This document shows, in pieces, positions 1 to 5,859 of a DNA stretch of 9,001 bases; within the stretch, counting starts at the first letter, position 1; every line of letters starts with the position of its first letter. The notes under the pieces are model-generated. The model had not been told where the DNA came from. It made no database searches and saw nothing but the letters and a program-made list of their open reading frames with translations. Source of the DNA: Planctomycetota bacterium (lineage in GTDB: Bacteria; Planctomycetota; Phycisphaerae; Sedimentisphaerales; Anaerohalosphaeraceae); assembly GCA_019456245.1 (NCBI GenBank), contig VRUF01000116.1, forward strand, positions 1 to 9,001, written 5' to 3'. Position numbers and translations under genes: made by a program.

Positions 1-2
1 TG

Positions 3-161
3 GTCGATGAGGAACCTTTGGTGTGGGCGAAAGTCCCGGAGATGTTTACCGGAGGGAGTGATCGGCTTATGCCTAATGCAGAGGTGGAAGATGTGTATTG
101 GGTTGAGATGGGCGAGGATGATTTGTTGGAAAGTGCGCTGTTGATGGAGTTGAAAAAATAA
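3..161 (+). CDS. 3' end of an unrecognised gene (partial)
   Basis: An open frame runs in from the left edge and ends at TAA 159-161, giving about 52 residues. It is acidic, beginning VDEEPLVWAKVPEMF and ending LLMELKK. The codon style (many G- and T-ending codons) matches galE and the ROK gene downstream, which supports it as a real coding end on the same strand. No domain is recognisable in this tail and the start lies outside the window. The end is followed after 7 bases by an intergenic repeat, so there is no direct overlap with galE. Confidence 0.55.
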   Translation, partial: VDEEPLVWAKVPEMFTGGSDRLMPNAEVEDVYWVEMGEDDLLESALLMELKK

Positions 162-168
162 GACAAAA

Positions 169-275
169 GATGAATAGCCAACACTCAACACGGAATAACC
201 AATGATGAAGGAACTGCAAAAACAAAACAAACGATGAATAGCCAACACTCAACAAGAAATAACCAATGATGAAGG
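169..275 (+). repeat. two direct copies of a 43-base intergenic repeat
   Basis: Copy 1 is 169-211 and copy 2 is 233-275. They start gatgaatagccaacactc, end aataaccaatgatgaagg, and differ at only two positions (191/255 and 193/257). The A-rich spacer before each copy is also similar, so the unit is about 64 bases. The end of copy 2 (GAAGG, with one further G at 276) forms the Shine-Dalgarno sequence of galE. I recall similar short elements between genes in Phycisphaerae genomes, but cannot verify that here. Confidence 0.85.
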
Positions 276-283
276 GTAAAAAG

Positions 284-1270
284 ATGAATGTATTGGTTTG
301 TGGCGGGGCTGGTTATATTGGCAGTAATATGACAGCTATGCTTGCCGGTTGTAGGGGGTATGTTCCTTTTGTTTATGATAATCTTAGCAAGGGGCATCGT
401 GGGGCTGTTGGTGATGTTGAACTTATCGAGGGCGATCTGGCGGATTTTGATCGGCTTGTTGCGGTTTTGAAAGAAAAAAATATCGATGCTGTGATGCACT
501 TTGCGGCGTTTATTCAGGTTGGCGAGTCTGTTGAAGATCCGTTGAAGTATTATCATAACAACTTTTGCAATGCGCATACTTTGCTTTGTGCGATGGAGGC
601 GGCTGGGGTTGATAAGTTTGTGTTCAGCAGTACGGCAGCGGTTTATGGGATTCCTGAGATTGTGCCGATTACTGAGGATGCGGCGAAGAAGCCGATCAAT
701 CCTTATGGAGAGAGTAAGCTTGCAGTTGAACGGATGTGCGGTTATTTGAGTGCGGTTGGGAAGCTTCGGTATGCGGCGCTTCGGTATTTTAATGCCTGCG
801 GCGCGGGCGCAGACGGTACTATCGGTGAGGATCATGATCCTGAGTCGCATTTGATACCGCTGATCATTGGGGCGGCGATGGGAAGGCGCGCGGATATTAA
901 GATTTACGGGACAGACTATCCGACCGCGGATGGGACGTGCGTGCGCGATTATATCCATATCGAGGATCTTTGTAAGGCGCATCTTTTGGCGCTGGCGAAG
1001 CTCGATGAGGAACGGGAACTTGTGTATAACCTTGGTAACGGGACGGGGTATTCTGTTCGGGAGGTGATCGATATTGTGCGGAAGGTATCGGGGAAGGATT
1101 TTAAGGTTGTTGAGGTTGGCAGGCGTGCGGGTGATTCGCCTGTTTTGACCGCGGATGCTTCTAAGGCGAGGAAAGAGCTTGGGTGGGTGACGGATTTTCC
1201 GGAGATTGAGCGTATCGTCGAGAGTGCGTGGAAATGGCATTTTAATAACCCTTCGGGGTATTCAAACTGA
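284..1270 (+). CDS. galE: UDP-glucose 4-epimerase GalE
   Basis: Interconverts UDP-glucose and UDP-galactose in the cytoplasm using tightly bound NAD (Leloir pathway and supply of galactosyl donors). The 328-residue product is a short-chain dehydrogenase/reductase of the extended type and close to the usual GalE length. Visible are the N-terminal dinucleotide-binding GGAGYIGS (residues 7-14), the catalytic serine/threonine region FSSTAAVYG (114-122), the YxxxK pair in NPYGESK (Y141, K145), and the GalE-typical DGTCVRDYIHIEDL further on. I chose ATG 284 rather than the in-frame ATGs at 266 and 269 because GAAGGG (271-276) sits 7 bases before it and because it puts the Rossmann strand right at the N-terminus, as in the family. 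The two upstream ATGs lie within the repeat. A hairpin overlaps the stop codon. The ROK sugar kinase follows on the same strand. Confidence 0.95.
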   Translation: MNVLVCGGAGYIGSNMTAMLAGCRGYVPFVYDNLSKGHRGAVGDVELIEGDLADFDRLVAVLKEKNIDAVMHFAAFIQVGESVEDPLKYYHNNFCNAHTLLCAMEAAGVDKFVFSSTAAVYGIPEIVPITEDAAKKPINPYGESKLAVERMCGYLSAVGKLRYAALRYFNACGAGADGTIGEDHDPESHLIPLIIGAAMGRRADIKIYGTDYPTADGTCVRDYIHIEDLCKAHLLALAKLDEERELVYNLGNGTGYSVREVIDIVRKVSGKDFKVVEVGRRAGDSPVLTADASKARKELGWVTDFPEIERIVESAWKWHFNNPSGYSN

Positions 1271-1287
1271 CTTGCAGTCAGCTTGAA
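1261..1287 (+). other. hairpin across the galE stop codon
   Basis: The arms TTCAA-A-CTGACT and AGTCAG-C-TTGAA pair around a TGC loop, with a single A-C mismatch in 12 positions. The TGA of galE (1268-1270) lies in the left arm. No U-run follows, so this is not a classical intrinsic terminator; it may protect the 3' end of the mRNA or be part of an intergenic repeat. Confidence 0.6.
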
Positions 1288-1380
1288 GGGAATAGGTAAT
1301 AGGGAAAAGACAATAGGGAAGGAATCGTCTTTCCCCTTCGCCATTCTACTTCGCCGTAGGCTACGAAGAAACCGGCTTCG
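1288..1380 (+). repeat. intergenic repeat-like sequence with a second hairpin
   Basis: The spacer between galE and the ROK gene carries three variants of aatagg(g) at 1291-1317. It also has an imperfect hairpin with GGGAAAAGAC (1302-1311) pairing with GTCTTTCCC (1327-1335), one A bulged, and the palindrome CGTAGGCTACG near 1355-1365. No convincing gene lies here. The composition looks like non-coding repeat debris rather than decayed coding sequence. Confidence 0.4.
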
Positions 1381-1503
1381 GTGAGACATGAAAGCTATGG
1401 CGAGACAGGTTGGCGGGACAGGTCGGCGCGGTCGTCTATCGCTATCGCCGATGGCAAGCTGTTTATTAGAACTGCGGAAAAACTTTATTGTATAGGGAAA
1501 TGA
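1360..1503 (+). pseudogene. C-terminal remnant of a PQQ-like beta-propeller protein
   Basis: An open frame from 1360 to TGA 1501-1503 ends with ADGKLFIRTAEKLYCIGK, preceded by SSIAIA. This is the usual last blade and end of PQQ/BamB-like beta-propeller proteins of planctomycetes (pattern S-x-A-x-ADGKLYIRT...LYCIG). Only about the last 28 residues resemble the family. The frame is closed by TAG at 1357-1359 and what lies before 1415 is not recognisable, so the rest of the gene is gone. The remnant ends 3 bases before the start of the ROK gene and its last codons contain that gene's AGGGA ribosome binding site. Recognition is from memory of the family pattern. Confidence 0.55.
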
Positions 1504-1506
1504 GAA

Positions 1507-2466
1507 ATGAGTGAACTTTTTGTTGGTATCGATCTTGGGGGGACGAATGTTAAGATTGGGGTTTTCGATGGCGAGATGACTCTTGTCGGTAAGACGTCCG
1601 TTCCAACTAATGCGGATATGGGAGTCGAGGCGGTTGTCGCGGCGATGGCGAATGCATCTTGTGATTTATTGAAGGCGCATGGATTTTCGCTGGAAGATGT
1701 TGCTGCGGTCGGGCTGGGGTCGCCCGGACCTGCGCGGTACAGGGATGGGATTATCGTAGCAGCGACGAATTTGCCTAAGTTTAGGAATGTTCCTATACGG
1801 GATATGCTTTGCGAAGCGATGGGGGGAAAGCGGGTTGCTTTTGCCAACGATGCCAACGTAGCCTGTCTTGGCGAGTTTGCGGCTGGGGCTGGTAAAGGTG
1901 TTGAGGATATGGTGTTTTTTACTTTGGGGACGGGAATCGGGGGTGGAATCGTTAACGGCGGAAAATTGCTTGACGGGGCCGGGGATAATGCGGCGGAGCT
2001 TGGGCATTTGATTATTTATCCGGATGGTCGCAAGTGTAACTGCGGGCAGCGCGGGTGTGTTGAGGCTTATGCATCGGCCAATTCTACTGCGCGGAGAGCG
2101 ACAGAGGCGATAGAGGCAGGGACCGAGTCTGTGCTGGGGAAAGTTATTGAAGCACATGGGGAGATAAGCTGTAAGGATGTTTATGATGCGCTTGCGGCGG
2201 GGGATGCTTTGGCGAAAGAAGTGACGGACGGGACGGCGAAGGCGCTTGCGGTTTTGTGTGTGAATCTATTGCACACGACAGAACCTGCGCGGATTGTTTT
2301 TGCCGGTGGTATGATCGCGGCTGGCGATGCGCTGCTTGATCGAATACGCTATTATTTTGACGAGCTTATCTGGGGGCTAAAGAAAGAGACGGTTGAAATA
2401 TGCTTTGCGACTGTAGGTGAGGATGCGGGAATAATCGGGGCTGCGGTGGCTGCGCGGGAGGATTAA
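1507..2466 (+). CDS. ROK-family sugar kinase (glucokinase type)
   Basis: Predicted cytoplasmic ATP-dependent hexose kinase, most likely phosphorylating glucose to glucose 6-phosphate or a related N-acylated sugar. The 319-residue length is normal for ROK kinases. The phosphate-binding DLGGTNVKIGVF (9-20) opens the actin-like fold, and FANDANVACLGE (112-123) carries the catalytic Asp115. FFTLGTGIGGGIV (137-149) forms the second phosphate motif. ELGH (164-167) with CNCGQRGCVE (177-186) gives the His/Cys3 zinc site typical of ROK proteins. ARIVFAGGM (261-269) is the adenosine motif. The start ATG is preceded by AGGGA (1494-1498) at normal spacing. With galE upstream it suggests a hexose or nucleotide-sugar locus. 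The exact sugar cannot be told from sequence alone, so no gene symbol is given. Confidence 0.92.
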   Translation: MSELFVGIDLGGTNVKIGVFDGEMTLVGKTSVPTNADMGVEAVVAAMANASCDLLKAHGFSLEDVAAVGLGSPGPARYRDGIIVAATNLPKFRNVPIRDMLCEAMGGKRVAFANDANVACLGEFAAGAGKGVEDMVFFTLGTGIGGGIVNGGKLLDGAGDNAAELGHLIIYPDGRKCNCGQRGCVEAYASANSTARRATEAIEAGTESVLGKVIEAHGEISCKDVYDALAAGDALAKEVTDGTAKALAVLCVNLLHTTEPARIVFAGGMIAAGDALLDRIRYYFDELIWGLKKETVEICFATVGEDAGIIGAAVAARED

Positions 2467-2489
2467 GCCGCTTTGCGACGCTTTTTTTT
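2466..2489 (+). terminator. intrinsic terminator after the ROK kinase gene
   Basis: AGC-CGC (2466-2471), loop TTT, then GCG-(AC)-GCT (2475-2482) form a short stem with a two-base bulge. It is followed at once by a run of seven T (2483-2489). It overlaps the last base of the kinase stop codon and precedes a new promoter, which fits a transcription unit boundary. Confidence 0.6.
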
Positions 2490-2518
2490 GTAGCTGGAAT
2501 AAAAAAAGTATTTTTTCC

Positions 2519-2547
2519 TTGACTAAAGCAGGTTAAACTATTATTAT
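2519..2547 (+). promoter_or_regulatory. sigma70-type promoter for the PEP-CTERM gene
   Basis: TTGACT (2519-2524) and TATTAT (2542-2547) are separated by exactly 17 bases; each matches the consensus at five of six positions. Transcription would start near 2554, leaving a leader of about 129 bases before the ATG at 2683. Confidence 0.75.
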
Positions 2548-2569
2548 TGATATGTTCCGATTTGAACGG

Positions 2570-2647
2570 GCAAAATGCGATTAAGACAGGAAGCTTTGCT
2601 TGTGAGGGTTCTCACTCAAGGCTAATGTATACCAAATCGCAATTTGC
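2570..2647 (+). ncRNA. structured mRNA leader (possible cis-regulatory RNA)
   Basis: Within the predicted leader, 2570-2582 (gcaaaatgcgatt) pairs with 2635-2647 (aatcgcaatttgc) at 12 of 13 positions (A-A mismatch 2575/2642). Enclosed is a second helix, 2592-2598 with 2617-2623 (7 pairs, one G-U), then an asymmetric internal loop, then GTGAG (2602-2606) with CTCAC (2611-2615) closed by the tetraloop GGTT. The unpaired strands aagacagga and aatgtatacca sit between outer and inner helices. The whole fold is 78 nt, lies between a good promoter and the start codon, and ends 22 bases before the AAGGAG. I do not recognise it as any named riboswitch. No ligand is proposed. Confidence 0.5.
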
Positions 2648-2682
2648 AAAAGTCTAAGGATATAAAGGTAAGGAGTGTTACG

Positions 2683-3477
2683 ATGAAAAAGTTTGCAATT
2701 CTGTTTTCGATTCTTATTTTCACCTCTCTGGCACACGCGGCTATTAATTCGTCGGTGCAAATCCTTAGCACAGCAGGCCGCTATGGTGTTTAATACTCTT
2801 CCGGGCTTGCTTTTTCTGCAGGAATGTCAAGTGGCGTGGATGGAAGTGGGGGCTATTGGGCTGTTGTAGGTTCCGAAGGCTTTACGGGTGGTTCTTTAAC
2901 ACCAGATGCCCCTGATGGGTCAGTAATATATGGCGATTCCAGTGTGCTTGGCCTTGGTTTAGATAATGGGGTCTATGGTTTTTTTGGTAGTTCGGAGCAA
3001 TCATGGTCTGCCACTCCTGGGCTTTTTCTTGATGGCTTTTCGCAAGCTGGGGGTTTGAGCTTTTATAAAATTAATGATCCGCTTACCACAGCAACTTACA
3101 TTGGTACTCAAGTTCTTACTCCTATTACGGTGCAAGCCGATGCCGGTGGAGCATATCAAGTAGGGCCTGGGCAAACAGTTGTATTAGACGGTAGTGCTTC
3201 ATCGGCGGATCAAGGCGGTGATGTGACGATAGATAATATAAGCTGGTACATTGATGATATTGAAGTCGGTCAAGACGAAATGTTGTCATTGTCCTACGGA
3301 ACGCTTACTGGGGATTTGGGATTAAGTGTGGGAATACATCAGGTGAAAATTTGTACTACTGCTGACTGGGCCGGGCCTGATTCCGACTGGACAACATTAG
3401 AAATTGTACCTGAACCTTGCAGCCTGTTATTGCTTGGGTTGGGCGGGCTTTTGTTGAGAAGACGCAGGGCGTTTTAA
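2683..3477 (+). pseudogene. PEP-CTERM secreted protein gene broken by an in-frame stop
   Basis: ATG 2683 is preceded by AAGGAG (2670-2675) and starts a clear signal peptide (MKKFAILFSILIFTSLAHA). After 36 codons the frame meets TAA (2791-2793), yet the same frame is open again up to TAA 3475-3477, for 264 codons in all. The rest reads like a normal exported protein: a glycine- and serine-rich part, a PKD-like stretch (AGGAYQVGPGQTVVLDGSAS and onward, ending in the WTTLEIV strand), and a PEP-CTERM tail, PEPCSLLLLGLGGLLLRRRR. This tail is the exosortase sorting signal (PEP motif, membrane helix, arginine cluster) that directs cleavage and surface anchoring. Restart at ATG 2824 would give a 217-residue product with no signal peptide, and it has no usable ribosome site. 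A recent nonsense mutation, a sequencing error or readthrough are all possible; mutation or error is most likely. The terminator for this gene is not obvious. Confidence 0.8.
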
Positions 3478-3494
3478 TTGACTGTTTACTATTG

Positions 3495-3560
3495 AAGGCG
3501 ATTGCGGTTTTGTGTGTGAATTTATTGCATGTTACCGAGCTTGCTCGGATCGTTTTTGTT
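3495..3560 (+). pseudogene. 66-base remnant of a ROK kinase gene
   Basis: Translated in frame this reads KAIAVLCVNLLH then VTELARIVFV, matching residues 245-266 of the ROK kinase upstream (KALAVLCVNLLH, then TTEPARIVFA) at 18 of 22 residues. The DNA agrees with 2239-2304 at 53 of 66 positions by hand count. Similarity begins abruptly near 3494 and ends near 3560, before the conserved GG of the adenosine motif. Several differences are at third codon positions, so it is more likely an old or paralogous copy than a fresh duplication. It overlaps, on the opposite strand, the last codons of larE. Confidence 0.8.
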
Positions 3561-4371
3561 GTTCTGTTAGAGTTTCGTTTAGTGCGCCTGATCTGAAACC
3601 CTGTAGGTCGAGGCTTATGTATTTGAAGCCTATTTGCTTTAATCTATCCACTATTTTTTTGCGTGTGTTTTCTTCTGTTATTTTATTTATGTCCTGTGTT
3701 GGTACCTCTATTCTTGCTGTGTCTCCGTGGTGGCGTACCCTTAGAGTCTGTAGGCCTAAACTCTTGAGGTAGTCTTCCGCCTGGTCGATCTGGTTTAGTC
3801 TTTCTTCGGTAACCTCGAGGCCGTAGGTTATTCTTGATGCCAGGCATGGAGCGGCGGGGAGGTCGGCGGTTTTTAGGTTCAATTCTTTGCTTAGCTGGCG
3901 GATGTCGTTTTTTGTCAGGCCAGCATCGATCAGGGGGGATTTTACTTTGAAGACTTCGGCTGCTCTGTTTCCGGGGCGGTAGTCGTCTTTGTCGTCGAGG
4001 TTTGCGCCGCAGAGTACGTGTTCTATTCCTTCTTGTTTTGCTATCTTTGTGAAGATTCCGTACAGGTGGGACTTGCAGTGGAAGCAGCGGTCGGCTTTGT
4101 TGGCGGAATAGTTCGGGTCGTCCAGTTCCGTTACGGGAATTTCTCGTAGCGGCGCACCTATGATCTCTGCCATTTCCAATGCCTGAGCATGCTGACTTTT
4201 GCCAAGCGAGGGACTTGTGCCTAAACATGCTATGACGTTTTGGGGGCCTAGTGTGTCTGTTGCGACTTTTAGCAGGAATACGCTGTCTACTCCGCCTGAG
4301 TAGGCTATCAGCACCTTTTGGCAGGACAAGAGGTATTCTTTGAGCGAATTGTATTTTTCTTGTATGTCCAC
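3532..4371 (-). CDS. larE: LarE, ATP-dependent sulfur transferase for the nickel-pincer cofactor
   Basis: LarE converts pyridinium-3,5-biscarboxylate mononucleotide to the bisthiocarboxylate form, the step before nickel insertion by LarC; the cofactor serves lactate racemase and related enzymes. Counting from GTG 4371 the protein has 279 residues. It shows the PP-loop AYSGGVDS (23-30), used for AMP activation, and AAPCLASRI with the cysteine at position 176, the residue number known for the sacrificial cysteine of Lactobacillus plantarum LarE. A CFHC pair at 96/99 together with Cys176 would also suit the three-cysteine, cluster-binding variant of the family. The longer in-frame ATG at 4455 would translate the tRNA gene and is rejected; no ATG lies near the N-terminus. 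The GTG has no clear Shine-Dalgarno sequence. The last 11 residues (TEQQKRSEQAR) are encoded antisense to a ROK remnant and are probably not ancestral. No other lar gene is in the window. Confidence 0.9.
   Translation of the reverse strand: MDIQEKYNSLKEYLLSCQKVLIAYSGGVDSVFLLKVATDTLGPQNVIACLGTSPSLGKSQHAQALEMAEIIGAPLREIPVTELDDPNYSANKADRCFHCKSHLYGIFTKIAKQEGIEHVLCGANLDDKDDYRPGNRAAEVFKVKSPLIDAGLTKNDIRQLSKELNLKTADLPAAPCLASRITYGLEVTEERLNQIDQAEDYLKSLGLQTLRVRHHGDTARIEVPTQDINKITEENTRKKIVDRLKQIGFKYISLDLQGFRSGALNETLTEQQKRSEQAR
3535..3570 (+). terminator. possible hairpin terminator after the PEP-CTERM gene
   Basis: CCGAGC-TT-GCTCGG (3535-3548) is a perfect palindrome and folds as a five-pair stem with a CTTG loop. 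It is followed by a T-rich stretch (3552-3570) interrupted by G and C. It could stop plus-strand transcripts before they run into larE. It lies inside the ROK remnant, so it may be accidental. Confidence 0.3.
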
Positions 4372-4373
4372 AA

Positions 4374-4445
4374 GGCCGATGGAGGGAATTGAACCCTCAA
4401 CCTCGTCTTTACGAAAGACGCGCTCTACCGTTGAGCTACATCGGC
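4374..4445 (-). tRNA. tRNA-Thr (anticodon CGT)
   Basis: The minus strand folds as a complete cloverleaf. The acceptor is GCCGATG with CATCGGC (7 perfect pairs), the D arm GCTC-AACGGTA-GAGC, the anticodon arm CGTCT-TTCGTAA-AGACG, the variable loop AGGTT, and the T arm GAGGG-TTCAATT-CCCTC. The anticodon CGT reads the Thr codon ACG, and the sequence resembles the well-known bacterial tRNA-Thr(CGU). CCA is not encoded. The discriminator base would be C (4374), unusual for tRNA-Thr, where A is common. A minus-strand -10-like TATATG lies about 9 bases upstream, but no good -35 accompanies it. larE begins two bases after the discriminator. Confidence 0.93.
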
Positions 4446-4512
4446 GTATTGTCATATACTGCGGTTTTAATATGAAAACCTTGTTTCGTTGTCTCGGTTA
4501 TAGCTAAAAACC

Positions 4513-4539
4513 GTGGCAACTGTGGCAACTGTGGCAACT
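4513..4539. repeat. three tandem copies of a 9-base unit
   Basis: gtggcaact occurs three times without a gap (4513-4521, 4522-4530, 4531-4539). Just downstream GCGCCAC allows a short stem with the last GTGGC. To its left, CGGTT (4495-4499) can pair with AACCG (4509-4513), and GGTTTT (4463-4468) with AAAACC (4475-4480). The repeat lies in the 119-base gap between the tRNA gene and the first gene of the right-hand block, at the place where gene style changes. Confidence 0.75.
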
Positions 4540-4564
4540 AAAGCGCCACCAAACGGCTACCGGA

Positions 4565-4990
4565 TTACGGGGCGTCAATTAGTACCTCGTCGCCTACTTT
4601 TATATGGATCGCCCGGACGGTTTCCAAATCGCGGCCGCTGAAAGTTATCTGCGCCGACCAGGTGTCCAGAACGTCAACACCAAAGGCATTTTTAGCAGTC
4701 ACCTCGCCGGTTACGAGATAAGTTTCGTCTTCCAGATATACAATGCCATACGAATCGTCCGGCCAGGCCGGGAATTTCACCGAACCAGCCGGTTTAAGGC
4801 AATGCCGCACGGCATTTCGGCCGGCATATATAATCGCCTCATGCGGCAAACTAAACCGGTCAGAGGTTCCCGGCTGCGAAACCGGGGAATCGCTGGCCGG
4901 TTTATCGCCGCCGGAAAACGTCGACCAGAGAACAACAAAGCACAGGACTATAATTACAATTGATATTTTTTTAGTCAAAGACGTATCCAT
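4565..4990 (-). CDS. small membrane-anchored exported protein, unknown function
   Basis: The 141-residue product has a short basic N-terminus, one hydrophobic segment (about 9-24), a Gly/Ser/Pro/Asp-rich linker (26-45), and a C-terminal domain expected outside the membrane. Within it, LKPAGSVKFP (65-74), YLVTGEVTAKNAFG (91-104) and WSAQITF (111-117) resemble a widespread small extracytoplasmic domain with the pattern LKSPSTAKFP...VxGxVDAQNxFG, for which I know no function. The start ATG overlaps the end of the upstream coiled-coil gene by 20 bases, so translation is probably coupled; no strong ribosome site of its own is seen. An inverted repeat (AGGA/TCCT core, 5001-5020) lies just before the start. 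The pair is probably co-transcribed and may form a complex at the cell surface; that is inference. Confidence 0.75.
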   Translation of the reverse strand: MDTSLTKKISIVIIVLCFVVLWSTFSGGDKPASDSPVSQPGTSDRFSLPHEAIIYAGRNAVRHCLKPAGSVKFPAWPDDSYGIVYLEDETYLVTGEVTAKNAFGVDVLDTWSAQITFSGRDLETVRAIHIKVGDEVLIDAP

Positions 4991-5666
4991 CTCTTATTGC
5001 CTGGAGGAATTGCTCCTCAGTTGCAACCCCTGCCGCTTTATATTGCGCGACCGTTTTATTGCTGCCGAGAGTGTTGATGTATTGATAACGGCCGGCCGGG
5101 ATCAGAACAAGGTTCGGCGGCAACCGCTCGCCATCGATGTATTCGCCCGGCAAATCGTTAATCCTGATAATAACATCGCGCTTTATTGCCAGAACATCGC
5201 CCGGTCCCATTACCTGCATCACCTTAAACCAACTGGCAATCGGGTTTTTTGTGACACTTACAGGCTTGCCGTCAACCAAAGAAATACTGCTGCGATGATC
5301 TTTGTACTTCAAATCGAACCAATACTTTGAATACCAATTGCCTTTGTATTCGACAAAGTTTGGTATATCACCGCGCCTTTCCTGTGTGGGATTCAAACCC
5401 GCTGCAACCAGCAGTCTTTTCATTCGCGACATTTCACGCTCTCGCCGGTTGCGTGTCTTTTTAAGGGTTTCGACCATCTTTTCCAGCTTTTTATTTTTCG
5501 TTTGCAGCTCCAAAAGCATCTTTGCCTGCTTTTCCATTCCGGCGCTTTGGCTCTCGATCCTTGCCTCCATCTTCGCGTTTTCCTCCTCCAACTGGAACAC
5601 CGTTTTGCCATGCGCAGCCGCTGAAAGCACTACGATCACTACAAAAAACATTCTTATCCATCCCAT
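4971..5666 (-). CDS. exported coiled-coil protein, unknown function
   Basis: The 231-residue product has a signal peptide (1-20, MGWIRMFFVVIVVLSAAAHG) and then a long charged coiled coil (about 23-88, with EEENAKMEARIE and NKKLEKMVETLKK). A mixed C-terminal domain follows (about 98-231) with NWYSKYWFDLKY, a GPGDVLAIKRDVIIRINDLPGE strand-rich part and a helical end (ATEEQFLQAIRDGYVFD). No known family is recognised. The ATG is supported by AAGGAGA (5672-5678 on the plus strand, read on the minus strand) at normal spacing. It is the first gene of a minus-strand pair and overlaps the following gene. Coiled coil plus export suggests an oligomeric periplasmic or surface protein. Its position beside regulatory genes of a putative mobile element makes an accessory cargo role plausible but unproven. 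Confidence 0.8.
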   Translation of the reverse strand: MGWIRMFFVVIVVLSAAAHGKTVFQLEEENAKMEARIESQSAGMEKQAKMLLELQTKNKKLEKMVETLKKTRNRREREMSRMKRLLVAAGLNPTQERRGDIPNFVEYKGNWYSKYWFDLKYKDHRSSISLVDGKPVSVTKNPIASWFKVMQVMGPGDVLAIKRDVIIRINDLPGEYIDGERLPPNLVLIPAGRYQYINTLGSNKTVAQYKAAGVATEEQFLQAIRDGYVFD

Positions 5667-5727
5667 TTGATTCTCCTTAAATCAGTTTAAAATAAAATAA
5701 ATATTTTTTTAGGGGTACAACCTTTTT

Positions 5728-5746
5728 CCTGTAATGGTTTTACAGG
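5728..5746. promoter_or_regulatory. inverted repeat in the divergent intergenic region
   Basis: CCTGTAA (5728-5734) and TTACAGG (5740-5746) form a perfect 7-pair inverted repeat with a 5-base spacer. It lies between the minus-strand coiled-coil gene and the plus-strand promoter at 5777-5805, so it may be an operator for a dimeric regulator. No T-run follows on either strand at terminator distance. Confidence 0.45.
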
Positions 5747-5776
5747 ATTTACGTCCGAAATCGTAATATTTTATAC

Positions 5777-5805
5777 TTAACACACTCTCGCCCGGTGCGT
5801 ATTAT
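5777..5805 (+). promoter_or_regulatory. sigma70-type promoter for the small ORF at 5860
   Basis: TTAACA (5777-5782) and TATTAT (5800-5805) are separated by exactly 17 bases, each one base off consensus. The expected start near 5812 gives a 48-base leader containing the strong ribosome site AAGGGAGG (5847-5854). Confidence 0.65.
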
Positions 5806-5859
5806 TTGTATCAGTGGTACAAATTTTCCGGATTAGATAACCAGCGAAGGGAGGCCATC

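Noticed and set aside
185..1240. Long minus-strand open frame opposite galE
   Set aside because: It is antisense to a clear galE gene, is rich in Arg, Ile and Asn as expected of a shadow frame, and shows no domain.
2824..3477. PEP-CTERM gene starting at ATG 2824
   Set aside because: That start lacks a signal peptide, which a PEP-CTERM protein needs, and lacks a usable ribosome site; the frame continues upstream through one TAA to a proper start at 2683.
4372..4455. N-terminal extension of larE from ATG 4455
   Set aside because: These codons are the tRNA-Thr gene read as protein; the GTG at 4371 gives the normal LarE length and residue numbering.
4743..5330. Plus-strand 195-codon frame opposite the two exported-protein genes
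   Set aside because: The minus-strand genes have signal peptides, a coiled coil and a good ribosome site; this frame has none of these.
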